Shown: piece after piece, positions 20,117 to 32,594 of the stretch | Position numbering within the stretch: position 1 is the first letter of the stretch | Layout of the letters: every line of letters starts with the position of its first letter | NCBI RefSeq assembly: GCF_003086295.3 | Contig: NC_092040.1 | Coordinates: 56,771,559-56,835,558 of the forward strand | Length of the DNA stretch: 64,000 nucleotides | From: Arachis hypogaea | Lineage: Eukaryota; Streptophyta; Magnoliopsida; Fabales; Fabaceae | Direction of reading: 5' to 3' | Notes under the pieces: model-generated | Databases searched by the model: none | What the model saw: the letters and a program-made list of their open reading frames with translations, nothing else | What the model was told of the DNA's origin: nothing | Program-made: the position numbers and the translations under genes

Positions 20117-20327
20117 TCCTCGCCGCTGCGTCTCACCACCGTTGAAGGAGTCACCGCCGCTGGAACCCTAGCTTCGCCAACGCCGTCGCCGATTCTGTCC
20201 GAGACCACCGCTGTCGTCGCTGGGAGGAGCTAAATGAGAGAGCATTGTACAATGGTCATGCCACTTCTATTCGCTATTAAGAAAAGTTTGATGAATCAAG
20301 AATGCCCAGAGTAGTTTGTTATTTGTA
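20117..20327. other. GC-rich stretch of unknown origin
   Basis: 20117-20235 is unusually GC-rich for this window (CGCCGCTG- and CCGTCGCCG-like triplets) and looks like captured exon or 5' UTR DNA. No open frame can be assigned. It lies between the FIDEL-like LTR and the end of the copia pol fragment. Confidence 0.4.
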
Positions 20328-23153
20328 GAACCTCTCTTCTATCAATGGTTTAGTGAAAATATCAGCTAGTTGATCTTCAGATTTAACAAACTGAATATCT
20401 AAATTTTCGTTTTGCACGTGTTCTCTTATAAAATGAAATCTAACTTCAATGTGCTTTATTCTTGAGTGCAAAATAGGATTTTTGAAATATTTATAGCACT
20501 CACGTTGTCACAAAACAATGGAATATTAGATACTTTCATCTTATAATTAGCTAACTGAGTTTCTAACCATAATAATTGAGAGCAATAAGAAGAGGCTGCA
20601 ATATACTCAGCTTCGATAGTGGATAGTGCCACTGTTGCTTGCTTCTTGCTTGACCATACATTGAGAGATTTGCCAAGGAAGCAACACATGCCACTTGTGC
20701 TTCTTCCATCAATCCTGTCCCCAGTAAAATCTGCATCACAATGACCCACTAATTGAAAGGAATCAGTTATACCATAAACCATAATTAGTGGTACCAAGCA
20801 CATATCGGATGATCCTTTTGACGGCTGAGAGATGAGATTCCTTAGGCTTTGATTGGAATCTTGAGCAAACACCAACACCTTGTATGATGTCAGGCCTTGA
20901 GGAGGTTAGATACATCAAAGAACCAATCATCCCTCTGTAACGTGTCTCGTCAACATCTCTAGCATGTTCATCCTTGTCAAGCTTGATATTAGCTTGATAT
21001 TAGGATGCATGGGGTTCCCATTGGCTTGGCACATTCCAACCCAAATTTCTTGAAAAGTTCCTTTGTATATTTCTCTTGATGAACGAAAATTCCCTCTGCA
21101 GTTTGCTTGATTTGTAAGCCTAGGAAGAAAGTTAATTCTCCCATCATGCTCATATGAAATTCACTTGTCATTAGCTTAGCAAAATGTCCATTTGGAAAGG
21201 TTTGAAGCCGCAATAAGCTGCGTAAGCAAGGAGCAATCTGATGGCTTCCATTCAAGCTACAGGTGCAAATGATTCATCAAAATCAATCCCTTCCTCTTGA
21301 TCATAGCCTTGAGCAACCAATCTTGCTTTGTTTCGAACAATGGTTCCATCTTCACCCAACTAATTTCTGAAAATTCATTTCGTGCCAGTGACTTTCTTTC
21401 CATTTGAGTGAGGCACCAAGGTCCAGACTTGATTCTTCCCAAACTGCTGCAATTTCTCCTCCATAGCTAATACCCAAGATGGATCAGCAAGAGCTTCTTG
21501 GATATTTTGAGGTTCAATCTTTGATATCAGAGCTAAGTTGTTGGATTCGGCTCTTTTCAAAGATGATCTTGTAGATATTCCTTTGGAGGGGTTACCTATA
21601 ATGAATTCTTCAGGATAATTTCTTAGAAATTTCCGATCACTAGGCCTTCTAGTTTGAGTTGAGGATTCAGGTTCCTCTTGATCAACAATAGCTTCTGCAT
21701 CTGTATTTTCTGTTGCAACAGGTGATAATTCCAAATTGTCTCTTGCAGAATTGAGATTTTTGCTACTAGTAGGTGCAGTTTCTTGAAAACTTGAATTTTG
21801 AGGCACTGACTTAGTATTCTTAGGCAATTCAACTTCAAAACCTGGACTATTATCAATACAAACACTAAGAACAGAATTAGACTTACAGAATGTAACATGC
21901 ATGGTTTCCTCAACAACTTTGGAGTTCTTGTTATATACTCTATATGCTTTGCTATTAGTGGAATAACCAAGAAATATGCCTTCATGTGTTTTAGGATCAA
22001 ATTTTCCTAAATTTTCTTTGATATTCAGTATGAAACACTTGCAGCCAAACACATGAAAGTAACTAAGATTGGGAGGATGTCCTTTCCGAAATTCATATGC
22101 AGTTTTCTTCAAACATTTTCTTATGAGGGCTCAATTTAAAACATAATAAGCTGTATTCACAGCTTCAGCCCATAAGAATTTGGGAACTTCATATTCACAC
22201 AACATAGCCCTAGCTATTTCTTGTAAACTTCTATTTCTTCTTTCCACAACACCATTTTGCTATGGTGTTCTAGGACATGAGAAGTTATGTGATATGCTTA
22301 GTTCATCACAAAAAGATTCAAAGTATTGATTTTCAAATTCTTTGCCATGATCACTTCTAATTGAAATCATTTTTAAACTCTTTTCATTTTGAATCTTCTT
22401 GCTGAATTTTTCAAAAACAGAAAATGCTTCATGTTTATGAGCTAGAAAGAACACCCAACCAAACCTAGTGTAGTTATCCACAATAACTATGCCATAACTT
22501 TTTACTCCAAGACTTTGAGTCCTAGTTGGTCCAAACAGATCAAGATGCACCAACTCCAATGGTTTCTTTGTTGAGACATCTTCCTTGGGTTTAAAAGAGT
22601 TTTTTGTTTGTTTACCCATTTGACAAGCATCACAAGTGATGTCCTTATCAAATTTAATATTAGGAAGACCTCTTACTAAGCCTCTTTTAACAAGCTTAGA
22701 GATTTGGAGCATGCTAGCATGTCCTAATCTCTTATGCCACATCCATTTTTCATATTCCATTGAAGAGAAACAAGTCACATTTTAAACTTTAAGATCATCT
22801 AGTGTGAGACCATAAATATTGTCACTTCTTTTGGCAACAAATAAAACAGCTCCTGTTTTCTCATTTATGACCCTACAATCAGGTTTTCTAAATGTTACAA
22901 CATATCCAAGGTCACACAATTGACTTATGCTGAATAGATTATGCTTTAACCCATCTACTAAAAAGAAACGATCAATGCAAGTAGAAAAATCTTTGCCAAC
23001 CTTACCAATGACAATTATTTTACTTTTACCATTATCTCCAAAAGTGACAAATCCTCCATCATACTTGTTGAGTTTAATGAAAGAAATATCATTTGCAGTC
23101 ATATGCCTTGAACATCCACTATCAAGTTTAATAATAATTAATGGAAGTATCAT
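20328..23153 (-). pseudogene. pol: Ty1/copia pol fragment, degraded, RT core deleted
   Basis: Minus-strand order: protease (LDSGCSRHMT near 23120), GAG-pre-integrase and integrase core (22260-22778, with HKRLGHAS, CDACQMGK, LDLFGP and SDHGKEFEN), integrase C-terminus (VFGCKCFIL and GIFLGYS, near 21980-22060), the start of reverse transcriptase (about 21260-21450), then directly its end (FFLGLQIKQ, near 21140) and RNase H (20456-20878, with GRSTSGMC and ALSTIEAEYIA). About 170 residues of the RT, including the YxDD catalytic box, are missing. Several stops and frameshifts occur, including one near 20475. No gag and no LTRs are recognised. Dead remnant. Confidence 0.85.
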
Positions 23154-24398
23154 TCAGTTTTTCTTTTTAAAAAAGTGCACCAGTAAGATTGCTCTACTTA
23201 TGGGATTGGGCAAAAATGAAACGGGCCAGTAATTGATTCCAATGGGTTGGATTGACCCAAACAAAACCTATTTAATCATGTTGGATTGAATTGATAGTGT
23301 TTTATTACCAAAAAAAAAAACAATTGATAGTGTTTAAACCAAGTTGGGTTATCGACCAAAAGAAAAAAAACCAAGTTGGGTTAGAACTCATTAACATGCT
23401 TAAACAAGTGTCATGTTTGAATTCCGCCTCGTGCATTCAGCTATCCATTAACCAGCAAATACTTTTAAATAGAAATCAAATCTATAACAGATTAGTCTTT
23501 AGTCTACTGGACAAATGGATACTGTGGGACAAAATAAAATTGGTAGTGTTTACGGGATCAAATGTTTAAAACATAATAGATAATTTTCCCATTAGACTAA
23601 TACACAACAATGATTAAATTTAGGGAAAATTTTAAGCAAAGGAGGAAAATGGATGAGATCTTGCAGCTTCCTTTCGTAGCATTCTTGCTTATAGGGAGGT
23701 AAAAGGTAATAAGTTTAGGTGCTGCATATATATATGAATATGGGAAGAAAGTGAAACACTTCTGAAATTGCATTTTCAAGGATGCTAAAATTCATTCAAA
23801 CTCAAAGATGTAGACATAACTGAACATATATCTTAATGCATGCTAATAGGTAACAAGCAGCTCAGTCACTTCAAAACCCATAAGCCTCGGAAATTTCAGC
23901 ATTTCCCCCTCATTACTATACACATCATCCCCTATGGCTCCATGAAGTACATAAGATACAGGTCTATCCACATACACAAAAATCACCTCATAACCACAGT
24001 CAGCAAAACGAACTTACTATACCAATATCAGAAATTGCATCCTTAAGCATATATATATATATATATATGCAGAAAAACAGGGTCAGCAAAACGAACTCAC
24101 TATACCAGTATCAGAAATTGCATCCTTAAGCAAGTTTACAAAACAAGGTAATGTATACAAGTTTTGATAATAGTATTATAGCAGCCGTACATAAAAGGGT
24201 GAAATAACACCTTAACTAGGTAGCTTCTCAATTTCCTTATTAAGTCTAACTAGTATAAACAGACATGTGAAGAACAATAGTAGCGTAGGCAATTCAGTAT
24301 AATGTTTATATACAAAAGCTGGTCACCCAGGAAGTGCTGATCATAAATAACGAAAACCAATACTAGTACACAAAAAGAATACTCACTAAGATAAAAAG
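23154..24398. other. intergenic region, 3' flank of the hydroxylase gene
   Basis: No supportable gene. It contains A-tracts (near 23310), an AT microsatellite (24050-24068), and a 51-bp duplication (23999-24049 and 24082-24132). The part nearest 24398 probably includes the 3' UTR of the minus-strand hydroxylase gene. Confidence 0.6.
23999..24132. repeat. 51-bp direct repeat flanking an AT microsatellite
   Basis: 23999-24049 and 24082-24132 are both 51 bp, start GTCAGCAAAACGAAC, end CCTTAAGCA, and differ at two positions. The 32 bp between them are an (AT)n run plus GCAGAAAAACAGG. Confidence 0.92.
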
Positions 24399-26202
24399 TT
24401 AATCATCCTTGGAGTCTTTACAAGGTCTGGCTTCAAAACCCCCATCAGCCCTCTTCTCCAATGTGTATGGCATGTAAGTGCCCAAGATGCGATCCCACAT
24501 GACGAAGAATGGCTGCGAGTAGTTGTACTTGTTTCCATAGAGCTGATGGTGCACGTCGTGGTATGCTGTATTGTTCTTGAAGATAACGTGGAAAAGGTTT
24601 CCAGGGAGCCACAACCCGCAATGATCATCGACTGTCTTAATGGTGGCAAAGGAGAAGAAGAAGATGGAGGCCCGAGGACTCATGCCAGACAAAAGGAAAG
24701 ACAAAGCCCCGCCGATGGTGTCAAGAAGCAGTCCCTCCAGAGGGTGATTGTACAAAGCTCCAAATGAGTAAGGTACAATGAGTCTGTGATGTTGGGAGTG
24801 AATATGCTTGTATAGGAACTTGTTGTGATGCATGTACCTATGCATGAAATATTGCCATGTGTCCATTACCAACATAGCAGTACCAAATTGCCGGGCCACA
24901 GCAAGGAGGGAAGCATTCTGATTCAAATCACTTTGGGTATCGCTTCCTGTCACCTATAAAATAACAAATACCCCGATTACAATTGAGTTTATCTGAATAA
25001 ATAGCTACACATGGACTCGAATGATTTTAAACTAGAATTAGTACCATCTTTAATACTGATGAGGGGGATAAAAAAATTTTATAGTCCAACACACCCCCTC
25101 CAACAGTAAAACTTAAGGGTAAAAAAAAGCTCCAGATAAAGCCAAAGGCAATTTAGATTAAGTGTCCTACCTTAACCACTAGACTATCAAACCAATCCTT
25201 GTATAATTTTCACATACTTACAAGTGCAACTCTCATAGTTAGAAGGAAGATTCTATGGCATACAATTTGATTTGTGCATTCAGCAATATACTAAATGGTT
25301 GAAACACAATTGCACAAATTTTTGGATAAATGTTATGGGACATGATCAGACCTGTAGCTTTTTTCCGTATGTTACTGATCTTTCTAAAAAACTTTCACTC
25401 TACCATCTAAAATGAATATGAAGATAAAATCCAGGTCCCGAAGTCAGACAATGCATTGATCACTAAATCTGCAACTTTCTCATTGGTGATTCAGAAGGTT
25501 TACATTTAACTTATTTTGGGTGCATAGCATTTACGGAAACTATTACATTATCTATATTGAATTAATCAACGAGTTAGCTCCTGATAGTGGATTAATAGAC
25601 TAGCGCATGCAAAACAGAAACCATGATTTCTCAAATAGGCCATGCTTTAGTTTACAAGGCAAGGCACAAAGACTATTTGGAATTATGGGGTTAATAGTGA
25701 CATAAAAGATACAGAAAAAGCTTTGTTTGTTGACCACACGTCTCTCAAAATGTGAGAAGCTAAATTTGAAAGCGTGGTTGGTATTTAAACCTTAGAAAAA
25801 AAACGGCACATTTGGGGGTAATTTAAATTAGTAATTAACTAAATCCTTGCATCTTCTTGTGGTTAATCTTAATCATCAAACATAAAAATAAATCGATAAA
25901 AGAAAAGCGAGATAAAACATAGAAACTTTACTCCTCCAACTTCTGGGAAAATAAAAATAATAATGATAGACACATACCGCAAACAAGAGAGTTGCAACCA
26001 CCGCTTGAACTAACTGTTGGAGGAGAACTCCTTTAACCACAGCACCCTTTGACACCAAATTCTTCTCATCTTCATCTTCCTTGGTATGCAAGCGGTAATC
26101 CTCAGAAAACAAACCAAGAACAACGTAAATCCCCGAATAAACCCAGTAAATTATGATTGGGACAAAAGTCCCAAGCATCTCATCAGAAATCCCCAAAATC
26201 AT
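24399..26202 (-). CDS. SBH1: sphingoid-base (sphinganine) C4-hydroxylase, two exons
   Basis: Exon 1 is 26202-25978 and exon 2 is 24953-24399; the 1024-bp intron (25977-24954) has GT/AG ends and joins ...LLFAV to TGSDTQ.... The protein is 259 aa, matching plant SBH1/SBH2 (about 260 aa). These ER membrane di-iron enzymes of the fatty acid hydroxylase superfamily hydroxylate C4 of the long-chain base to make phytosphingosine-type ceramide bases. Metal-binding boxes are visible: H113-x3-HH (117-118), H127-x2-HH (130-131) and H207-x2-HH (210-211). Hydrophobic segments lie at about residues 10-30 and 55-75, with more around 150-180. The start MILGISDEM at 26202 matches the family; an in-frame ATG at 26238 would add 12 residues. 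No damage seen. Paralogue SBH2 cannot be excluded by sequence reading. Confidence 0.95.
24954..25977 (-). other. intron of the hydroxylase gene
   Basis: GTATGTG donor and TTTTATAG acceptor on the minus strand. It carries a weak tRNA-like A-box (TAGTCTAGTGGTTAAGG on minus, near 25165-25195) without a matching B-box. Nothing else recognised. Confidence 0.85.
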
Positions 26203-26917
26203 TGTTTTTATTGCGATTGGAGTGAAGAGAGACCTCAATCACACGAAATTGGAACGGAATTGAAAGAACTCGGACTGAGGAACCAACAGGGAAACCCTAA
26301 CCCTTATGTTGGGAATAAACTGAAACTCTGGTTTCTGTTGATGTCTTCAATCTGAGTAGTTTAGTTGGTTTTGCCGGCAAACCCATATAAAGAAATAAAG
26401 AACCAATTAAATATTGGTTAGGTGCATTAATCACAGATTTATTAGGGTTCCTCGAAGTGGCAATTGGCAAAGGAAGATTCCAAAGAGAGAATGAATAATT
26501 GCTTGCGCGAATGGGACTCTACAAAACGAATAGTACACGCTGGAAAAATATCAGAGATTATACTTCTGTGTGGTGATGGCGCACGGTTGTATGGGCTGAT
26601 GTGTAGTGATGGGAGAAACGGACGGTTGCGATTAGATTATAGGAAGGACTGATACTTTCGTTTGGGCATTAGAGTAGAGCCCGTTATGAAGTGATGACGT
26701 GTTTTTCTTTTTTAATATTTTTGAGTGAACGAGACGACACCGTGTTTGACCGAGCAAAAATAGGAACGGGACCACTGATGGTTTAAGCAAGCCGGTTTTG
26801 AATGTTAACGTATCTTCTGTGGGACGGGCGCATTGGAGTTGACCTAAAGCCAAAAGTAAGTAATTATACACTTTCTGTGTTGTATGCAAGAAAGCGAATG
26901 GATTATTTAAAAAAAAA
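26203..26917. other. 5' flank of the hydroxylase gene
   Basis: Presumed 5' UTR and promoter of the minus-strand gene. No clear TATA box on the minus strand. Short frames (26464-26652, 26632-26943) show no domain. A copia element starts at 26923. Confidence 0.5.
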
Positions 26918-26922
26918 GTTTC

Positions 26923-27275
26923 TGTTGTGATAACAAGGAGCAATGTGGATGCTCATTCTTATGTAAAACTCACATTTTTTAAAAAGGAATAATATTAAAT
27001 ATATGTTAAAATTAAGTTTCTAATATATGTATAAATAGAGTTCTTTGTCTCTGAGAGAAATATAAGCACACAAACAATAAACAAATGAAATTCTCTCTCT
27101 CTTTACTTTTAATATTTCTTTTTATCTTTATATATATACACATTACAACATATAATTTTAATATATATATATATATATATATAAATTATTATTGTGCTAA
27201 TTATATTAATGTTAGAGTCTTCTATTTATATATCTTTATTTTATATTTAATATATTTTTTATTTATTTCACAACA
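26923..27275 (+). repeat. 5' LTR of the copia element
   Basis: 353 bp, TGTTGTGATAAC...CACAACA. Contains TATAAATAG (27030-27038) and an (AT)n run near 27160-27182, which is shorter in the 3' LTR. Confidence 0.95.
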
Positions 27276-27334
27276 CGTTATCAGCACGAGACTCTGATCA
27301 AATTTTTAGAAGACTCAGGTAACAAATTTTCATT

Positions 27335-28311
27335 ATGTCGAAACTCTCTCATCTTGAATTCAATGCTCTTGATCTTGATATAGCTGGAAACAATTATTTA
27401 TCATGGATACTAGATGCTGAAATTCATCTTGATTCAATGGATCTTGGAGATACCATTAAGGCTGAAAATAATGCATCCCAGAAGGATAAAGCCAAAGCCA
27501 TGATTTTTCTCCGTCGTCATCTTGACGAAGGATTGAAAAATGAATATCTCACATTAAAAGATCCTGCAGATCTTTGGAAAGACCTTGAAGAAAGGTACAA
27601 TCATAAAAAAAGGGGATACTTCCTCAAGCCCGATATGAATGGACGCACTTGCGTTTGCAGGATTTTAAATCCATAAATGAATATAATTCTGCAATATTTC
27701 GAATCACCTTACGAATGAAATTATGTGGGAAAAAGATAACTGATCATGATATGTTGGAGAAAACTTTCTCAACCTTCCATGCCTCGAATGTGCTCCTGCA
27801 GCAGCAGTATCGAGAAAAGGGATTTAAAAAATATTCTGAGTTAATTTCTTGTCTTCTTGTTGCTGAACGCAACAATGAGTTGCTCTTAAAAAATCATGAA
27901 ACGCGCCCAGCTGGCGCCGCCCCATTTCCTGAAGTAAATGCGGCAAATTACCCCAGAAGAGGTAAATGGCAAGGTTTTAATAACAAGAAAAATTATGGAA
28001 GGAAAAGGAATTATATTCAAAAGAGAGGATCTCACCAGAAGTGGGATAAAGAAAGAAATATCGGGCAGAATAAATCAACAGAGGATAAGTGTTTCCGTTG
28101 TGGTGGAAAGGGCCATTGGTCACGTACCTGTCGTACCCCAAGGCACCTAGTCGATCTTTACCAAGCATTTTTGAAAAAGGACGACAAGGAAAAAGAGTCG
28201 AATTTCGTTTCAAATGATGCTGAAAATTCCACCACTCATTATGATGTATCTGATTTCTTTGAGGATCCTGAAGCAAATATTGGTCATTTGATCAATGATG
28301 GAATAGTTTAA
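27335..28311 (+). pseudogene. gag: copia gag, one frameshift
   Basis: Starts MSKLSHLEFNALDLD at 27335, typical of plant copia gag. The frame is lost at an A/G homopolymer near 27606-27615 and continues in the other frame through 27649-28311. The second part has NELLLKNHETRP and a CCHC zinc knuckle (CFRCGGKGHWSRTC), then an acidic tail. About 320 codons in all. Capsid and RNA-binding protein by family; this copy would give only a truncated product. Confidence 0.88.
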
Positions 28312-28569
28312 TGTGTGAGATTGTTAAGTATTCATGTAAATAAATAATGTAAAGAACTTATTATTAAGTTTTATTTTCTATGTATTTAAGTTTCAAATAT
28401 GATGTATATAAATAATGAAATATTAATGTTTATGAATTTTGAAATTATTAAATGTGTCATGTTTTAAAATAAAATTTTAGTATATGACATTATTTTATAT
28501 ACAGTGTTTCTTAGAAAAATAATTATGATCAAGTATTCAATTTAACTGTGCATACTACTCATTTTATTA
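28312..28569 (+). other. AT-rich spacer between copia gag and pol
   Basis: About 260 bases without coding potential, repeating ATGTATATAAATAATG-like strings. Probably a gag-pol linker that lost its coding frame, or an internal deletion junction. Confidence 0.5.
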
Positions 28570-31500
28570 TTATTTGTCTTTGAAGAAAATAGCAAGGATA
28601 TATAATAAAGATGTATGCCTTGCGGATAGTGCAAGTTCGCACACTATTCTCAAAAGTGATATATATTTTACCCATCTTGTGCCAAAAGAAGAATGTGTTA
28701 ATACTATTATTGGCTCAGGCAATGTGATAGAAGGCTCTGAAGAGCTATAATTTTGTTTCCCGGAGGAACAAAATTCATAATAAATAATGCACTGTTGTCT
28801 ACCAAGTCTCGAAGAAACTTGTTGAGCTTTAAAGATATTCGCCGAAATGGATATCATATTGAGACTATGAATGAGGGAAATCATGAGTATTTATGTATCA
28901 CAACTCATGATTCAAATAAGAAAGTTATATTAGAAAAATTACCCTCACTTTCATCTGGGTTATATTATACCAAGATTCGTGCAATTGAATCACATGCCAC
29001 TGTAAACCAGAAGTTTACTAGCCCAAATGAATTCATCCGGGAACAACCATGATTAGGAGAATTATTGAAAACTCTCATGGATATTTACTAAAGAACCAGA
29101 AGATTCTTAAAACTAGTGAATTTTGTTGTGCTACATGTTCTCAAGGGAAGTTAATTTTAAGGCCATCATCAGTAAAGATTGGATTTAAGTCCCCTGAATT
29201 CCTAGATAGGATTCAAGGTGATATATGTGGACCTATTCATCCACCATGTGGATCTTTTAGATATTTTATGGTCCTAATAGACGCATCTTCGAGATGGTCA
29301 CATGTGTGCTTATTGTCCTCTCGCAACCTGGCGTTTGCGAGATTACTGACTCAAATTATTCGATTAAAAGCACAATTTTCAGAAAATTCAATCAAAGCAA
29401 TTCGTCTTGATAATGCTAGTGAATTTACTTCCCAAGCTTTTGATGCTTATTGTATGGCTAATGGAATAAGTGTTGAACATCCAGTAGCTTATGTTCACAC
29501 ACAAAATGGGTTAGCAGAATCACTTATTAAATGCCTCCAATTAATTGCTAGACCCTTACTTATGAGAACAAATCTCCCAACCTCGGTTTGGGGGCATGCT
29601 GTTTTACATGCTGCAGCACTTATTTGTTTGAGGCCAACGAGTTATCATCAGTTCTCTCCTATGCAATTAGCTTTTGGCCAGCAGCCAAATGTCTCCCATT
29701 TAAGAATATTTGGGTGTGCGATATATGTTCCCATTGCACCACCTAATCGCACTAAAATGGGACCCCAAAGAAAATTGGGGATATATGTTGGATATGATTC
29801 TCCCTCTATAGTGAGGTATCTTGAGATACAAACTGGAGATGTATTTAAAGCCCGGTTTACGGATTGTCATTTTGATGAATCAAAATTTCCAACATTAGGG
29901 GGAGAGAATAAGCTTCCTGAAAAGGAACTTAATTGGAATGTGTCATCGTTGATGCATTTAGATCCTCGATCAGGGCAATGTGAACTCAAATTTCAAAAGA
30001 TTATACATTTGCAAAGAATAGCAAATGAATTGCCTGATGCATTTTCCGATACAAAGAGGATAACCAAATCTTATATACCAGCAGAAAATTTCCCAATTCG
30101 AATTGATGTCCCAGTTGGACAAATTGCCACCGAAGCAAATTCACGCCAGAAGCGTGGTAGGCCTGTCGGTTCCAAAGACAAAAATCCTCGAAAGAGAAAA
30201 GAGGTAAATAATATTCCTGTTGAAAAAGACATAGTAAAGACACTTGTAGTTATCCAAAGTTATGATATAACGCCAGAAGACGTTCAGGTACCTGAAAATA
30301 GTGAAAATGACGAGATCTCGATAAATTATGTCTTTACAGGAGAAAAATAGGACCAAAATAGGACAACTGTCAATGAAATATTTGCATATAATGTGGCATT
30401 AAATATCATGCATGAAAGTAAGGATCTTGAGCCAAGTTCAGTCGAAGAACGTCGACAAAGGAATTATTGGCCAAAATGGAAAGAAGCCATGAAGGCTAAA
30501 TTAGACTCACTTGCTAAACGTGAAGTCTTTGGACCTGTAGTCCGTACACCAGAAGATGTAAAACCTTTTGGATATAGGTGGGTATTTGTGAGAAAACGAA
30601 ATGAGAAAAATGAAGTTGTGCGCTATAAAGCCCGACTTGTGGCACAAGGTTTTTCACAAAGGCTCGGTATAGATTATGAAGAAACGTATTCCCCTATAGT
30701 GGATGCGATAACATTGCGTTATTTGGTTAGTTTATCTGCATATCATAAACTGCATATGCATTTAATGAATGTGGTAACAGCCTACTTATACGGCTCATTA
30801 GATCGGGATATCTATATGAAAGTCCCTGAAGGACTAAAGATATCTAAACCACCCAATGAATATTCGCAAGGGTTATACTCAGTCAAATTGCAAAGATCTT
30901 TATATGGTCTAAAGCAATCTGGACGAATGTGGTATAATCGTCTTACTGAGTATCTGGCCAAAAATGGATTCAAGAATGATGATGTCTGTCCCTGTGTTTT
31001 CATAAAGAAAATTACATCTGGATTCATTATTATTGCTGTGTACGTTGATGATTTAAATATCATTGGGACTCCTGAAGAGATTCCAACAATTATAAAAACT
31101 CTAAAAAAAGAGTTTGAAATGAAAGATCTTGGAAGGACTAAATTCTGTCTCGACCTGCAGATCGAGCATATAAAAAATGGGATCTTTATTCATCAAACAA
31201 CATACAGAGAAAAGATCTTGAAGAGATTTTATATGGATAAGTCACATCCATTAAGTACCCCAATGATCGTAAGGTCTTTGGATGTGAAAAAGGATCAATT
31301 CCATCCTAAAGAAGAGAATGAAGATATCCTTGGTCCTGAAGTACCATATCTTAGTGCCATTGGAGCGCTAATGTATCTTACTAATAATACATGACCCGAT
31401 ATATCATTTGCTGTGAATTTACTAGCAAGGTATAGTTCCTCTCCAACCAGAAGACATTGGATTGGAATCAAGCAAATCTTTCGATATCTTCATGGAACGG

Positions 31501-32040
31501 TTGATATGGTATTGTTTTATCCCTATGGATCCAAGTCACAACTAGTTGGCTATGCAGATGCCGGATACTTGTCTGATCCACATAAAGGGAGATCTAAAAT
31601 AGGATACCTATTCACATATGGTGGTACAGCTATATCATGGAGGTCCACAAAACAGACGATAGTAGCAACCTCCTCTAATCATGCTGAAATACTGGCGATT
31701 CATGAAGCTAGTCGTGAGTGTTTTTGGCTGAGGAGTCTGATTCAATATATTCTGTCATCATGTGGACTGATTGATCATAAGATAGCTCCAATTGTCCTAT
31801 TTGAAGATAATACAGCATGCATTGCTCAACTTAAAGGCGGATACATTAAAGGTGATAGAACAAAGCATATTTCTCCCAAATTCTTTTTCACTCATGACCT
31901 TCAAAATCGAGGGACAATCGATGTCTAACAGATCCGCTCAAGTGACAATCTGGAAGATTTATTTACAAAGTCACTCCCAAAATCCTCCTTTGAAAGATTG
32001 GTACATGAGATTAGGATGCACCGATTTTGAGACATTAAAT
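28570..32040 (+). pseudogene. pol: copia pol (protease-integrase-RT-RNase H), several stops
   Basis: Protease remnant from about 28610 (DSASSHTILK in place of the usual DSG active-site motif), stop near 28750. GAG-pre-integrase and integrase at 29049-30350, with CCATCSQGK and the catalytic triad in GDICGP, RLDNASEFTS and NGLAESLIK. RT at 30393-31394, with YRWVFVRKRN and the YVDD box (AVYVDDLNIIG). RNase H at about 31413-31928, with VGYADAGY and SSNHAEILAI. Stops interrupt at 29050, 30348-30350 (TAG), 31392-31394 (TGA, a CGA-type site) and 31926-31928. Catalytic residues of the last three domains are all present, so inactivation looks recent. Confidence 0.9.
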
Positions 32041-32246
32041 GATGTCGGCAAGAGGGGGAGACTGTACTCTTTTTTCCTTGGTCAGGTTTTTTTCTCATTG
32101 GGTTTTTCTTGACAAGGTTTTTAATGACGCAGTCCCCATCACAAAGGATATTGTACTCTTTTTCCTTCACTAAGGTTTTTTTCATAGGATTTTTCTTTAG
32201 TAAGGTTTTAATGAGGCAATAATCTTAAATGGGCATCCAAGGGGAG

Positions 32247-32589
32247 TGTTGTGATAAGAACGAACAACGTGGATGCCCATTCCCATGTAAAACTCACATT
32301 TTCAAAGAAGGAATGATATTAAATGCATGTTGAAATTAAGCTCCCAATATATGTATAAATAGAGGTCTTTGCCTCTGAGAGAAATACAAGCACACAAATA
32401 ATTAACAAATGAAATTCTCTCTCTTTACTTTTAATACTTCTTTCTATCTTTATATATATATACACATTACAACATATAATTTTAATGTATATATATAAAT
32501 CATTATTGAGCTAATTATATTAATGCTAGAGTCTTCTATTTATACATCTTTATTTTATATTTAATATATCTTTTATTTATTTTACAACA
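32247..32589 (+). repeat. 3' LTR of the copia element
   Basis: 343 bp, homologous to 26923-27275 with scattered substitutions and a shorter AT run. It abuts the right TSD, GTTTC. Confidence 0.95.
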
Positions 32590-32594
32590 GTTTC

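Larger units (their letters stand above)
26918..32594 (+). mobile_element. complete Ty1/copia element with 5-bp TSD
   Basis: Flanked by a perfect GTTTC duplication (26918-26922 and 32590-32594). LTRs of 353 bp (26923-27275) and 343 bp (32247-32589) start TGTTGTGATA and end ACAACA. Each has a TATA box (27030-27038 and 32354-32362). The internal region holds gag, protease, integrase, RT and RNase H in copia order. A CAAGGGGAG-like polypurine stretch abuts the 3' LTR. CGTTATCAGCACGAG after the 5' LTR is the likely primer site. It could not be autonomous now because of a frameshift and several stops. Confidence 0.95.

Noticed and set aside
25080..25200. tRNA-like A-box in the hydroxylase intron
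   Set aside because: TAGTCTAGTGGTTAAGG on the minus strand fits an A-box, but no B-box is found at the right distance, so I do not call a tRNA or SINE.
26464..26652. 62-aa frame opposite the hydroxylase promoter
   Set aside because: Short, no domain, and overlaps the expected 5' flank of a real gene.
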